Assembly: GCA_018715835.1 (NCBI GenBank)
Contig: DVKV01000168.1
Location: 1 to 36,647 of the forward strand
Direction: 5' to 3'
Source: Candidatus Faecousia intestinavium
Lineage (GTDB): Bacteria; Bacillota; Clostridia; Oscillospirales; Oscillospiraceae
DNA: 36,647 nucleotides
In this document: positions 6,692-16,714 of the stretch, piece after piece
Position numbering within the stretch: the stretch's first letter is position 1
Layout of the letters: the number at the start of each line of letters is the position of its first letter
Program-made: the position numbers and the translations under genes
The notes under the pieces: generated by a model
Told to the model about the DNA's origin: nothing
The model's input: only the letters and a program-made list of their open reading frames with translations
The model's database searches: none

Positions 6692-8527
6692 ATGAGCAGA
6701 TTGGAGTTTTATTCCACCAGCGGCTCACAGGCAGTGGTGGAGTCTCTTTACCGGGATCTGGAACACCGGATCGTGGCCAGCCCTCCCGGGTTGTGTCCCG
6801 TGGATCTGGCCGCTTCCTTCCTGAAGCTGTGCCACGCCCAGACCTGCGGCAAGTGCGTACCTTGCCGGGTGGGCCTGCGGCAGCTGGAGCTGCTGATGAA
6901 CGATGTGTTGAACGGAACCGCCACCATGGACACCCTGGCGGAAATTGAGCGCACCGCCCAGGTCATCTCCGACAGCGCTGACTGCGCCATCGGCTATGAA
7001 GCGGCTGGCATGGTGCTCAAAGGCATCCGGGGCTTCCGGGATGACTACGAGTCCCATGTGAAGACCGGCCGGTGCCTGTGCAATCTGGATCAGCCGGTTC
7101 CCTGTGTGGCCCAGTGCCCCGCAGGCGTGGACATTCCCGGCTACATCGCTTTGATCGGAGCCGGCCGGTACGCCGACGCCGTGCGGCTGATCCGCAAGGA
7201 CAACCCCTTCCCCGGCGCCTGCGGCCTGGTGTGCGAGCATCCCTGCGAGTCCCGCTGCCGCCGGAACATGATCGAAGGTGCGGTGAACATCCGGGGTCTG
7301 AAACGCTATGCCGTGGACCATGCGGGCATCGTGCCTCCCCCGGAATGCGCGGAAGCCACAGGCAAGACCGTTGCCGTGGTGGGCGGCGGCCCCAGCGGCC
7401 TGTCCGCTGCCTTCTACCTGTCCCTGATGGGCCACCAGGTCACGGTATTTGAGTCCCGGAAACAGCTGGGCGGCATGCTCCGCTACGGCATTCCCAGCTA
7501 CCGGCTGCCCCGGCAGGAACTGCAGAAGGACATCGACGCCATCCTGGCCACCGGCGTGAAAGTGGAGCTGGGAGTCACCATCGGCAAGGACATCTCCCTG
7601 GCGGAGCTGCACCGGAAATTCGACGCCATCTACATCTCCATCGGCGCCCACACCGACAAGAAGGTGGGCATTGAGGGTGAGGATTCCCGGGGCGTCATGT
7701 CCGCAGTGGAAATGCTCCGGGCCATCGGCGACGGCACCATGCCGGACTTCACCGGCAAACGGGTGGCCGTCATCGGCGGCGGCAACGTGGCCATGGACTG
7801 CACCCGCTCCGCCATCCGTCTGGGCGCGGAAACCGTCAGCGTGGTCTATCGCCGCCGGCAGCAGGACATGACCGCCCTGGCCGACGAGGTGGAGGGCGCG
7901 CTGGCCGAAGGTGCGGAGCTGCTGACCATGATGGCGCCTCTGCGGATTGAGGCTGACAGCGAAGACAACGCCGTTGCCCTGTGGGTCCAGCCCCAGCGGG
8001 TAGGCGCCATCGACAAGGCCGGACGGCCCCGTCCGGAGAACGCCGACCAGCCCCCGGTGCGGGTGGAAGCCGACGTGATCATCGTGGCCATCGGCCAGAG
8101 CATCGAACTGAAGGCCTTTGAAGAATATGGCGTGCCCATTCACCGGGGCACCATCGCCGCACTGAGCAGCGGCGGCATTGAGAACAACCAGGGCATCTTC
8201 GCCGGCGGCGACTGCGTCACCGGCCCCGCCACCGTCATCAAGGCCATTGCCGCCGGCAAGGTGGCTGCCGCCAACATTGACGAATACCTGGGCTATTCTC
8301 ACACCATCACCGTGGATGTGAAAATCCCCAAGGCTTACCTGGGCGAGCGTCCCAGCTGCGGCCGCAGCGAACTGCCCATGGAAAAGGCATACGAACGCAA
8401 AGGCAATTTCCAGTGCATTGAGTGCGGTTTCACCGAAGAGGTAGCCAAACAGGAGGCCCAGCGCTGCCTGCGCTGCGACCACTTCGGCTACGGCGTATTC
8501 AAAGGAGGGAGGAAGAAAAAATGGTAA
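6692..8527 (+). CDS. NuoF-type Fe-S domain fused to a GltD-like NAD(P)/FAD oxidoreductase, hydrogenase-linked
   Basis: N-terminal TCGKCVPCRVGLRQL (NuoF [4Fe-4S] motif); GltD-like CVAQCPAGVDIPGYI, VAVVGGGPSGLSAAFYLSLMGHQVTVFE, VAVIGGGNVAMDCTRSAIRLGA; C-terminal CIECGF/CLRCDH. Confidence 0.9.
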   Translation: MSRLEFYSTSGSQAVVESLYRDLEHRIVASPPGLCPVDLAASFLKLCHAQTCGKCVPCRVGLRQLELLMNDVLNGTATMDTLAEIERTAQVISDSADCAIGYEAAGMVLKGIRGFRDDYESHVKTGRCLCNLDQPVPCVAQCPAGVDIPGYIALIGAGRYADAVRLIRKDNPFPGACGLVCEHPCESRCRRNMIEGAVNIRGLKRYAVDHAGIVPPPECAEATGKTVAVVGGGPSGLSAAFYLSLMGHQVTVFESRKQLGGMLRYGIPSYRLPRQELQKDIDAILATGVKVELGVTIGKDISLAELHRKFDAIYISIGAHTDKKVGIEGEDSRGVMSAVEMLRAIGDGTMPDFTGKRVAVIGGGNVAMDCTRSAIRLGAETVSVVYRRRQQDMTALADEVEGALAEGAELLTMMAPLRIEADSEDNAVALWVQPQRVGAIDKAGRPRPENADQPPVRVEADVIIVAIGQSIELKAFEEYGVPIHRGTIAALSSGGIENNQGIFAGGDCVTGPATVIKAIAAGKVAAANIDEYLGYSHTITVDVKIPKAYLGERPSCGRSELPMEKAYERKGNFQCIECGFTEEVAKQEAQRCLRCDHFGYGVFKGGRKKKW

Positions 8528-10272
8528 AGATGGTGCATCTGACAATCGACGGTATTCCCGTCACCGTCCCCCGGAATACTTCAATTCTGGAAGCCGCCCG
8601 GAGCGTGGGCATCAACGTGCCCAGCCTGTGCTATCTGAAGGATCTGAACGAAATCGCCGCCTGCCGGGTGTGCGTGGTGGAGATCGCCGGCATCCAGAAG
8701 CTGGTGGCCTCCTGCAACAACCACGTCTGGGAAGGCATGGAGGTTTATACCAACTCTCCCCGGGTCCGGGAGGCCCGGCGGGTGAATGTGGAGCTGATTC
8801 TGAGCCAGCATAACTGCGACTGCCCCTACTGCGTCCGCAGCGGCAACTGCGAGCTGCAAAAGCTGGCAAACGATCTGGGTCTGACCCACCTGAACTATCA
8901 CAAGGAGATTCCCGCCGCCCGGTGGGACAATACCTTCCCCCTGATCCGGGACGCCAGCAAGTGCATCAAGTGCATGCGCTGCATCCAGGTGTGCGACAAG
9001 GTCCAGAGCCTGAACATCTGGGATCTGACCAACACCGGTTCCCGGACCACCGTGGACGTCTCCGGGGGCCGGACCATCCGGGAAGCGGACTGCGCCCTGT
9101 GCGGCCAGTGCATCACCCACTGTCCGGTGGGGGCCCTGCGGGAGCGGGACGACACCCAGCGGGCCTTCGACATGCTCAGCGACAAGGACCTGGTGACGGT
9201 GGTGCAGATTGCCCCCGCCGTCCGGGCCGCCTGGGGCGAGAGCCTGGGTCTGCCCCGGGAGAAGGCCACCGTCAAGCGGCTGGTGGCTGCCCTGCGGCGG
9301 ATGGGCTTCCGGTACGTGTTTGACACCAACTTCTCCGCCGACCTGACCATTATGGAAGAGGGCAGCGAGTTCCTGGAGCATCTGGCAGAGCCGGACAAGT
9401 ACGCCTGGCCCATGTTCACCTCCTGCTGCCCGGGCTGGGTCCGGTTCCTGAAGAGCCAGTACCCGGATATGGTAAAGAATCTGTCCACCGCCAAGAGCCC
9501 CCAGCAGATGTTCGGCGCGGTGACCAAGAGCTACTTCGCCAAGCTCATCGGCGTGGACCCCCATCGGATTCGCTGCATCTCCGTGATGCCCTGCCTTGCC
9601 AAGAAGCAGGAGGCGGATCTGCCGGTGATGCAGGACGCCTGCGGCGATCCGGACGTGGATCTGGTGCTGACCACCCGGGAAATCGACCGGATGATCCGAT
9701 CGGAGCACATCGACGTCAACGCCCTGGCGGAAGAGGAGTTTGACTCTCCCCTGGGCGTGGGTTCCGGTGCCGGCGTGATCTTCGGCGCCACCGGCGGCGT
9801 AATGGAGGCGGCTCTGCGCTCGGCTTACTACCTGGTCACCGGGGTCAATCCTCCGGCGGACGCCTTCCGGGACGTCCGGGGTCTGGACGGCTGGAAGGAG
9901 GCCACCTTCCACATTCAGGACACCCCCGTCCGGGTGGCCGTGGCCAGCGGGCTGAAGAACACCCGCAAGCTCATCAAGGCCCTGCGCACCGGCAAGGTGC
10001 AGTATGACTTCGTGGAGATCATGGCCTGTCCCGGCGGCTGCGCCGGCGGCGGCGGTCAGCCCATCCACGAGGCCCAGGAGCTGGCCGGGGTCCGGGGGCA
10101 GGTGCTGTACGGACTGGATCAGGTCAGCGATCTGCGGTTCTCCCACGAGAACCCGGCGGTGCAGGCCCTGTACCGGGACTACCTGACCAAACCCCTGTCC
10201 CACCGTGCCCACGAGCTGCTCCACACGGACCACGAGGCCTGGACCATGCCCCTGCGTCCGGAAAAGAAATAA
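8521..10272 (+). CDS. [FeFe] hydrogenase, group A-like
   Basis: H-cluster motifs [34 protein letters not shown]-terminal 2Fe-2[12 protein letters not shown] and two [4Fe-4S] motifs; ATG overlaps the upstream stop (ATGGTAA). Confidence 0.95.
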   Translation: MVKMVHLTIDGIPVTVPRNTSILEAARSVGINVPSLCYLKDLNEIAACRVCVVEIAGIQKLVASCNNHVWEGMEVYTNSPRVREARRVNVELILSQHNCDCPYCVRSGNCELQKLANDLGLTHLNYHKEIPAARWDNTFPLIRDASKCIKCMRCIQVCDKVQSLNIWDLTNTGSRTTVDVSGGRTIREADCALCGQCITHCPVGALRERDDTQRAFDMLSDKDLVTVVQIAPAVRAAWGESLGLPREKATVKRLVAALRRMGFRYVFDTNFSADLTIMEEGSEFLEHLAEPDKYAWPMFTSCCPGWVRFLKSQYPDMVKNLSTAKSPQQMFGAVTKSYFAKLIGVDPHRIRCISVMPCLAKKQEADLPVMQDACGDPDVDLVLTTREIDRMIRSEHIDVNALAEEEFDSPLGVGSGAGVIFGATGGVMEAALRSAYYLVTGVNPPADAFRDVRGLDGWKEATFHIQDTPVRVAVASGLKNTRKLIKALRTGKVQYDFVEIMACPGGCAGGGGQPIHEAQELAGVRGQVLYGLDQVSDLRFSHENPAVQALYRDYLTKPLSHRAHELLHTDHEAWTMPLRPEKK

Positions 10273-10282
10273 ATATTGTCCC

Positions 10283-10313
10283 GCCGGGGGAGCGTCTGCT
10301 CCCCCGGCATTTT
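10283..10313 (+). terminator. Intrinsic terminator after the hydrogenase
   Basis: GCCGGGGGAGC GTCT GCTCCCCCGGC with 11-bp perfect arms, then ATTTTT. Confidence 0.85.
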
Positions 10314-10511
10314 TCAGGAGGCAGCCGGTCCATCTTCTCTCTGTTTTCCGGGTGTTCGCCGCCCCGGACCCCCTGATCTTTTCGCTGAGCGGCAGGATTT
10401 TGCTGCCGGCCGGACTTCTCCGGAGGGGGACACAGCAGCGTCAATGGCCCCGGCTTTCCCTCGTGTCAGGGGAGAAACCGAATAAAATGGGATTTTACTC
10501 AGCAAAATACA

Positions 10512-10539
10512 TTGACAAGCAAAAAATATGCGGTATAGT
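10512..10539 (+). promoter_or_regulatory. Predicted sigma-A promoter of potABCD
   Basis: TTGACA (10512-10517), 16-bp spacer, TATAGT (10534-10539). Confidence 0.65.
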
Positions 10540-10588
10540 TATACTGTCTATTTGTGACGAATTTTGTAAAAAGAAACGGGGGAGGATA

Positions 10589-11710
10589 ATGTCCAAAGAA
10601 CTCATTCGGCTCCAGGATCTGACCATGGAGTTCGACGGGGAGCGTATTCTCGACGGCATCAATCTTTACTTCAACGACCATGAATTCCTCACACTGCTGG
10701 GCCCCTCCGGCTGCGGCAAAACCACAACCCTGCGGATCATCGGTGGGTTTCTCACCCCAACCTCCGGCAAGGTGATCTTTGACGGAAAGGTTGTCAACGA
10801 TCTGCCCCCCTATCAGCGGCAGGTCAACACGGTGTTCCAGCGATACGCCCTGTTCCCCCACCTGGATGTGTACGACAATGTGGCCTTTGGCCTGAAGGTG
10901 GCCAAGGTTCCCAAGGACGAAATCCGCCAGCGGGTTACGGAGATTCTGGAAACCGTCAGCCTGAAGGGCTACGAAAATCGCCGGGTGGACAGTCTGTCCG
11001 GCGGTCAGCAGCAGCGGGTTGCCATCGCCCGGGCCCTGGTAAACCGGCCCAAGGTGCTGCTGCTGGACGAGCCTTTGGCCGCCCTGGACCTGCGGCTGCG
11101 CAAGGATATGCAGAACGAGCTGAAGCGGATTCAGCAGGCCACCGGCATCACCTTCATCTACGTCACCCACGATCAGGAAGAGGCGCTGTCCATGTCCGAC
11201 ACCGTGGTGGTCATGGACAAGGGCCGGATTCAGCAGATCGGCAGACCTGAGGATATCTATAACGAGCCGAAGAACGCCTTCGTGGCGGACTTCATCGGCG
11301 AAAGCAACATTCTCGACGGCGTGATGCTGTCGGATTATCATGTCCGGTTCTTCGGCCGGGTATTCGACTGCGTGGACAAGGGCTTCGCCCCCAATGAAAG
11401 CGTGGATGTGGTGATTCGTCCGGAGGACATCGACATTGTCCCCCAGGATCAGGGCCATCTGGTGGGCACCGTTACCTCCATCACCTTCAAGGGCTTGAAC
11501 TACGACATCATCGTGGAGTTCAAGGGCTTCAAGTGGCTGATCCAGACCACCGACTACCATCCCGTGGGCGCGGTCATCGGCATCCGCCTGAATCCCGAGG
11601 ACATCCATATCATGCACAAGAGTGAATACTCCGGCATGTTCGGCGACTACAGCTCCTACTCTGCCGAGTACGACGAGCTGACGGAGGACGCGGGAGATGA
11701 AGAAGAATAA
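10589..11710 (+). CDS. potA: Spermidine/putrescine ABC transporter ATP-binding protein
   Basis: Walker [10 protein letters not shown], signature [15 protein letters not shown], Walker B LLLDEP; start trimmed to ATG after GGGGGAGGATA. Confidence 0.95.
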   Translation: MSKELIRLQDLTMEFDGERILDGINLYFNDHEFLTLLGPSGCGKTTTLRIIGGFLTPTSGKVIFDGKVVNDLPPYQRQVNTVFQRYALFPHLDVYDNVAFGLKVAKVPKDEIRQRVTEILETVSLKGYENRRVDSLSGGQQQRVAIARALVNRPKVLLLDEPLAALDLRLRKDMQNELKRIQQATGITFIYVTHDQEEALSMSDTVVVMDKGRIQQIGRPEDIYNEPKNAFVADFIGESNILDGVMLSDYHVRFFGRVFDCVDKGFAPNESVDVVIRPEDIDIVPQDQGHLVGTVTSITFKGLNYDIIVEFKGFKWLIQTTDYHPVGAVIGIRLNPEDIHIMHKSEYSGMFGDYSSYSAEYDELTEDAGDEEE

Positions 11711-12521
11711 CGCAGTGCTGCTCAGCGCCCCCTATCTGATCTGGATGGTGGTCTTCACCCTGATCCCCCTGGGTGTGGTGGCCTATTACGCCCTCACCGA
11801 CCCCTCCACCGGGGCCTTCTCCCTGGGAAACCTGGCCAATCTGGGGATGTATCTGCCGGTGCTGTGGCAGTCCATTGTCTACTCCCTGGTTTCCGCCTGC
11901 ATCTGCCTGATTCTGGGCTACCCCGTGGCTTATTTCATCGCCCACTGCAGCGTCCGGGCCCAGAAGTTCCTGTATATGCTGGTGATGCTGCCCATGTGCA
12001 TGAGCTTTCTGCTGCGGACCCTGGCCTGGGTGGGACTGCTCCAGGACACGGGCATCATCAACACCCTGCTGGGCAAAATCGGCATTGGCCCCCTGACCAT
12101 GATCCGCACCCCTGGAGCCGTAGTGCTGGGCATGGTGTATAACTACCTGCCCTACATGATCCTGCCCCTGTATGCAACCATTGTGAAGATCGACCCCCGG
12201 CTCATCGAGGCGGCGGAGGACCTGGGCTGCAACGGCGTGCAGGTTTTCTCCCGGGTGGTGCTTCCCCTGTCCGTGCCGGGGATTCTGTCCGGCATGACCA
12301 TGGTCTTCGTCCCGTCGGTTTCCACCTTCTATATCTCCCAGAAGCTGGGCGGCACCGACACGGTGCTCATCGGCGACGTGATCGAGCGGCAGTTCAAGCA
12401 GGGCAACAACCCCAATCTGGGCGCCGCCCTGAGCCTGGTGCTGATGCTGCTGGTACTGGTCTGCACCAGCATTCTCAACCGCTTCGGCGGTGACCAGGAG
12501 GAAGGAGGGGTGCTGGTATGA
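11697..12521 (+). CDS. potB: Spermidine/putrescine ABC transporter permease
   Basis: Six-TM permease with [26 protein letters not shown] loop; overlaps potA by 14 nt. Confidence 0.93.
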   Translation: MKKNNAVLLSAPYLIWMVVFTLIPLGVVAYYALTDPSTGAFSLGNLANLGMYLPVLWQSIVYSLVSACICLILGYPVAYFIAHCSVRAQKFLYMLVMLPMCMSFLLRTLAWVGLLQDTGIINTLLGKIGIGPLTMIRTPGAVVLGMVYNYLPYMILPLYATIVKIDPRLIEAAEDLGCNGVQVFSRVVLPLSVPGILSGMTMVFVPSVSTFYISQKLGGTDTVLIGDVIERQFKQGNNPNLGAALSLVLMLLVLVCTSILNRFGGDQEEGGVLV

Positions 12522-13336
12522 AACGGGCCAACCGGATTCTCACCATTCTGATTTTCGTTTTTCTGTATATCCCCATGGCGGTGCTGGTGGTGGCATCTTT
12601 CAACACCGGCAAGGATATCACGGAGTTTGAGGGCTTCACCTTCCAGCAGTATGTCCGCCTGTTCCAGGACAGCAGCCTGCTGGAGCTGCTGCGAAACTCT
12701 CTGGTTGTGTCGGTGCTGGCCAGTGCGGCGGCCACCATCTTCGGCACCGTGGCCTCGGTGGGCATTCACAGCCTGAACCCCCGGATGCGCAAGGCCGCCA
12801 TGACCCTGACCAACATCCCCATGACCAACCCGGACATCGTCACCGGCGTTTCCCTGTCCCTGCTGTTCGTGTTCGTGGGCACCAAAATGCTGGGCCAGCG
12901 CAACAGCCTGACCTTCTGGACGCTGCTCATCGCCCACATTACCTTCAACCTGCCCTATGTGATTCTCAACGTCATGCCCAAGCTCAAGCAGATGGACGCC
13001 TCCCTGACGGACGCAGCCATGGACCTGGGCTGCACTCCGGTGCAGGCTTTTTTCCGGGTGACCCTGTATGAGATCATGCCGGGCATTGTCTCCGGGGCCA
13101 TCATGGCCTTCACCATGAGTCTGGACGACTTCGTCATCAGCTACTTTGTCAGCGGTCTGGATTTTGTGACGCTGCCGGTGGAGATCTACTCCTACACCAA
13201 AAAGCCCCTGCAGCCCAAAATCTACGCCATGTTCACCCTGCTGTTCCTGCTGATTCTGGCGCTGATGATCGCCATGAACCTGATTCAGATCTACGGCGAC
13301 AAAAAGAAAACCCAATCCCGTTCCGCGGGGGTTTGA
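12518..13336 (+). CDS. potC: Spermidine/putrescine ABC transporter permease
   Basis: DAAMDLGCTPVQAFFRVTLYEIMPGI permease loop; 4-nt overlap with potB. Confidence 0.93.
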   Translation: MKRANRILTILIFVFLYIPMAVLVVASFNTGKDITEFEGFTFQQYVRLFQDSSLLELLRNSLVVSVLASAAATIFGTVASVGIHSLNPRMRKAAMTLTNIPMTNPDIVTGVSLSLLFVFVGTKMLGQRNSLTFWTLLIAHITFNLPYVILNVMPKLKQMDASLTDAAMDLGCTPVQAFFRVTLYEIMPGIVSGAIMAFTMSLDDFVISYFVSGLDFVTLPVEIYSYTKKPLQPKIYAMFTLLFLLILALMIAMNLIQIYGDKKKTQSRSAGV

Positions 13337-13353
13337 AAGGAGATTCCAAGAAA

Positions 13354-14430
13354 ATGAAAAAAGCAATTTCTGCGCTGCTGGCCCTGTGCCTGATTCTGGG
13401 CTGCTGCGCCGCCCTGGCCGGCTGCGGCGGTCAGGACAAGACCACCCTGTACGTCTACAACTGGGGCCAGTACATTTCCGAGGGTGACGACGATTCCCTG
13501 GATGTGATCGCCGCCTTTGAAGAAGCCTACCCCGACATCGAGGTGAAGTATTCCACCTACGACTCCAACGAGATCATGTATTCCAAGCTGTCCAACGGCG
13601 GCATCACCGTGGATGTGATCATCCCCTCGGACTATATGATCGGCCGGATGCGTCAGGAAGGAATGCTCATGGAGCTGAACTTCGACAACATCCCCAACTA
13701 TCAGTATATTGACGAGGCCTTCCGCAACACCTCCTACGACCCGGAGAACAAGTACTCCGTGCCCTACACCTGGGGCACCGTGGGCATCATCTACAACACC
13801 AAGTATGTGGACGAGGCCGACGTCACCGGCTGGGAGCTGCTGTGGAATGAGAAGTACGCCGGCAAGATCCTGATGTTCGACAACTCCCGGGATGCCTTCG
13901 GCATCGCCCAGTACCTGCTGGGCTACGACATCAACACCACCGATGAAGCGGAGCTTCAGGCCTGCGCCGACAAGCTGGCGGAGCAGAAGCCGGTGGTACA
14001 GCAGTACGTCATGGACCAGATCTTCGACGCCATGGAGAATGAAGAGGCCTGGATCGCCCCCTACTACGCCGGCGACTATCTGACCATGGTGGAGGAGAAC
14101 CCGGACCTGGCCTTCTACCGGCCGGAGCATCAGGGCTTCAATATGTTCATTGACGCCATGTGCATCCCCACCTGCTGCCAGGAGAAGGAAGCTGCCGAGC
14201 TGTTCATCAACTTCCTGTGCGACCCGGAGATCAGCGCCGCCAACATGGATTACCTGGGCTACAGCGTCCCCGCCTCCGCTTCCAAGGAATATCTGGACCC
14301 GGAGCTGGCCGCCAACGAGATTGCCTACCCCAGCCAGGAGGCCCTGGCCAATGCCACCAGCTTTGACTACCTGCCGGAGGAGACCTCCCGGTATGTAGAA
14401 AACCTCTTTATGGAAGTCCGCAACGGCTGA
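13354..14430 (+). CDS. potD: Spermidine/putrescine ABC transporter substrate-binding lipoprotein
   Basis: Lipobox LAGCGG; TLYVYNWGQYIS, PSDYMIGRMRQEGML; ATG 13354 downstream of AAAGGAGA. Confidence 0.94.
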   Translation: MKKAISALLALCLILGCCAALAGCGGQDKTTLYVYNWGQYISEGDDDSLDVIAAFEEAYPDIEVKYSTYDSNEIMYSKLSNGGITVDVIIPSDYMIGRMRQEGMLMELNFDNIPNYQYIDEAFRNTSYDPENKYSVPYTWGTVGIIYNTKYVDEADVTGWELLWNEKYAGKILMFDNSRDAFGIAQYLLGYDINTTDEAELQACADKLAEQKPVVQQYVMDQIFDAMENEEAWIAPYYAGDYLTMVEENPDLAFYRPEHQGFNMFIDAMCIPTCCQEKEAAELFINFLCDPEISAANMDYLGYSVPASASKEYLDPELAANEIAYPSQEALANATSFDYLPEETSRYVENLFMEVRNG

Positions 14431-14445
14431 GTTCCAGACATGACA

Positions 14446-14717
14446 AATGCCCGCACGAAAAGTGCGGGCATTACAGGCTGTCGAAAACCCCCTTCGGGGC
14501 TTTCCGACAAGTTTTTGCAGTCTGCCGCGCGCATAATTTGTCCCCCATCGGGGGACAAATTCCACACTTGCAGCCTGAGAAGTGTTTTCTGCCAGGTACA
14601 GGCCCCGGCAGAAAACTGTTTTGAATTTCTTTGCCGCCATTGGCGGCAAACTCTGTGAGACTTTTTTGACACGCTCGAAAGTGCGCCGGGACAGAACGAA
14701 CTGCCCCGGCGCACTTT
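14446..14717. repeat. Block of six consecutive hairpins between potD and the GH25 gene
   Basis: Arms at 14446-56/62-72, 14479-83/14505-09, 14535-46/50-61, 14584-93/14607-16, 14630-38/42-50, 14678-90/14705-17. Confidence 0.8.
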
Positions 14718-14720
14718 GTT

Positions 14721-16061
14721 TTATACTTCGGATAAGTACACGTTCAGATCCACCGGGCCGTTGATGCCCGGCACGCTTCCGCTGTCGGAATACTGCCACA
14801 TCTCCACCCGCCAGGGGTAGGTCATCCGGTCCTGGTACAGGGCCAGCCAGAATTCATAATCCTCCAGCTCGCTGAGGTAGTACAAGGTTTCCGACTGGTG
14901 CCAGTTGAAATACACCATGGGCCGGTAGCCCTTGCGCTTCATGTTGCCGCAGAAATGCCGCTGCAGATCCGTCAGGGTCCGGGCATCCATCCCGTTGGCG
15001 GTCCGGGCGTCCGAGGCGGGAATTTCCCAGTCCAGCACGATGGGCATATCCAGGGTATAGTCCCCCAGAATGTTCAGCATGAAGGTCATCTCCTCCTCCA
15101 CCTCCTGAATGTTCAGGGCCTGGGAGAAGAAATAGGCGCCGATTTTCAGTCCGGCCTTGGTGGCGCCCTCCAGATTGGCCTGGGCGTACTCGTCCTCCAC
15201 CAGCTTGCCGGAGCCGTAGCCCCGATAACCCAGGCGGATCATGGCAAACTCGATGCCGGATGCCTTTACCGCGTTCCAGTCGATCACGCCCTGATGGGCG
15301 GAAACATCCACTCCGGGAGAGCTTTTCAGGTTCTGCAGCACCAGATAGTTGTTCCGGTTGTACTGGAAATCATACCGGTCAAAGGGGTTGCGCTCCGGGG
15401 GGATGGTGGGATTCTCCGGTTCCGTAGCGGACTCCGTAGGCTCCAGGAATTCCTCCGTGGCCTCGGTCTGGCCCTGCATGTGGTAACCCGGCAGATCCTC
15501 CGGGTCCTCGTCCCGGGCCGTAAAGTAGGGAATGCAGAATACCGCCGTCACCCCCAGCACCACCGCCGCCAGCAGGGCGATTGCCCCCAGAATCCACTCC
15601 GGGCGGATGATTCTGCGCTGGCGCAGCTGAGCAATGACCGTCTCCTCCTCGGGATATACGCTGTCCAGGGCTTCCATTTTCTCCGGGATGGGGTCCAGGG
15701 TTTCCACCTCGGGAGGCGGCGTTTCCGGAGTCACCGGAGATTCGGCGGGGGCCGGATTCTCTGGCTGGGCATCCGCCAAAGGCTCCTCAGAAGTCTGGTC
15801 CTGTTCCGGCTCCTGCGTGGATGCAGCCTCCTCCGGCTGGGAAGCGGTCTCCTCGGGCTGCTTCGCCTGGGAAGCGTCTTCCGTCTGTCCGGCTTCCGGT
15901 GTCTGGGGGGATGTCTCCGGCGGATTGGGACTTTCCTTCTGTTCCGGGACCTGCTGGGGCGGCTGTTCCTTCTCCCCAGTGGGCTGCGGGGATGCTGTTC
16001 CCGTATCTTCCGGGATGGGATCGGTGTTTTGCCGGTCTTTCTCTTTCTCCAGGGTCTGCAT
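14721..16061 (-). CDS. Membrane-anchored GH25 (lysozyme-like) protein with a long P/E/Q/T-rich N-terminal region
   Basis: GVDVSAHQGVIDWNAVKASGIEFAMIRLGYRGYGSG...IVLDWEIP...MVYFNWHQSETLYYLSELEDYEFWLALY...WQYSDSGSVPGINGPVDLNVY; TM ILGAIALLAAVVLGVTAVFCIPYF. Confidence 0.93.
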   Translation of the reverse strand: MQTLEKEKDRQNTDPIPEDTGTASPQPTGEKEQPPQQVPEQKESPNPPETSPQTPEAGQTEDASQAKQPEETASQPEEAASTQEPEQDQTSEEPLADAQPENPAPAESPVTPETPPPEVETLDPIPEKMEALDSVYPEEETVIAQLRQRRIIRPEWILGAIALLAAVVLGVTAVFCIPYFTARDEDPEDLPGYHMQGQTEATEEFLEPTESATEPENPTIPPERNPFDRYDFQYNRNNYLVLQNLKSSPGVDVSAHQGVIDWNAVKASGIEFAMIRLGYRGYGSGKLVEDEYAQANLEGATKAGLKIGAYFFSQALNIQEVEEEMTFMLNILGDYTLDMPIVLDWEIPASDARTANGMDARTLTDLQRHFCGNMKRKGYRPMVYFNWHQSETLYYLSELEDYEFWLALYQDRMTYPWRVEMWQYSDSGSVPGINGPVDLNVYLSEV

Positions 16062-16259
16062 GGCTTCCCCTCCTTTCGACGAAAACGAAGCTTTCCGTTA
16101 AGTATACCATAATTTTCCCCGTTCGCCAAGTGGATTGTGCTGGAATTTCATCCTTAAAGAATTCTTAAACAATCCGTAAATTTTCCCCGTTTTATATTGC
16201 ATTCCCCGTTTTTTGCAATATAATAAGGGAAAAACAACCCCATTGGCAAGGTGATCTCT

Positions 16260-16673
16260 ATGAATGGAATCAGCAGCTGGCTGCGGCAGTTTTCCGCCAG
16301 ACTGGGTGCGGGTCTGCGCAGCTTTATGGCAGGCCGCTACGGCACGGATAAATTGAATATGGTAATCCTGTCTGCGGGTCTGGTGGCCAGTCTTCTGTCC
16401 ATGTGGATCTCCGCTCCGGGTTGGAATCTGCTGTTCTTCGCCCTGAGCTATGCCCTGATGATCTGGGCCATCTTCCGCAGCCTGTCCCGGAACACCTACC
16501 GCCGGTATCAGGAAAACCGGAAATTTCTCCAATTCTTCTTCCGGCTGAAAGACCGGGACAACCGGTATTTTGACTGTCCCAAGTGCCGCCAGGTGGTGCG
16601 GGTTCCCCGTGGAAAGGGAAAAATCGCCATTACCTGCCCCAAATGCAAGGAAAAATTCATTCGCAAGACGTAA
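16260..16673 (+). CDS. Membrane protein with C-terminal zinc ribbon
   Basis: Two hydrophobic segments, then YFDCPKCRQVVRVPRGKGKIAITCPKCKEKF (CxxC...CxxC); RBS AAGGTGAT. Confidence 0.8.
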   Translation: MNGISSWLRQFSARLGAGLRSFMAGRYGTDKLNMVILSAGLVASLLSMWISAPGWNLLFFALSYALMIWAIFRSLSRNTYRRYQENRKFLQFFFRLKDRDNRYFDCPKCRQVVRVPRGKGKIAITCPKCKEKFIRKT

Positions 16674-16679
16674 ATCCCA

Positions 16680-16713
16680 AACGGGCCGCACAGTTTTCGC
16701 TGTGCGGCCCGTT
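16680..16713. terminator. Bidirectional intrinsic terminator
   Basis: AACGGGCCGCACAG TTTTCG CTGTGCGGCCCGTT, 14-bp perfect arms between convergent genes. Confidence 0.85.
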
Positions 16714-16714
16714 G

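Noticed and set aside
6725-8545. 606-aa minus-strand ORF
   Set aside because: Antisense to the GltD-like flavoprotein; no recognisable domain.
8581-10233. 550-aa minus-strand ORF
   Set aside because: Antisense to the [FeFe] hydrogenase with intact H-cluster motifs.
10533-10544. GTATAGTTATAC inverted repeat over the potA -10 as an operator
   Set aside because: Only 5-bp AT-rich arms that coincide with a TATA-type -10; expected by chance.
14898-16112. 404-aa plus-strand ORF rich in Leu/Arg/Gly
   Set aside because: Antisense to the GH25 gene; apparent repeats mirror the P/E/Q-rich tail of the real protein.
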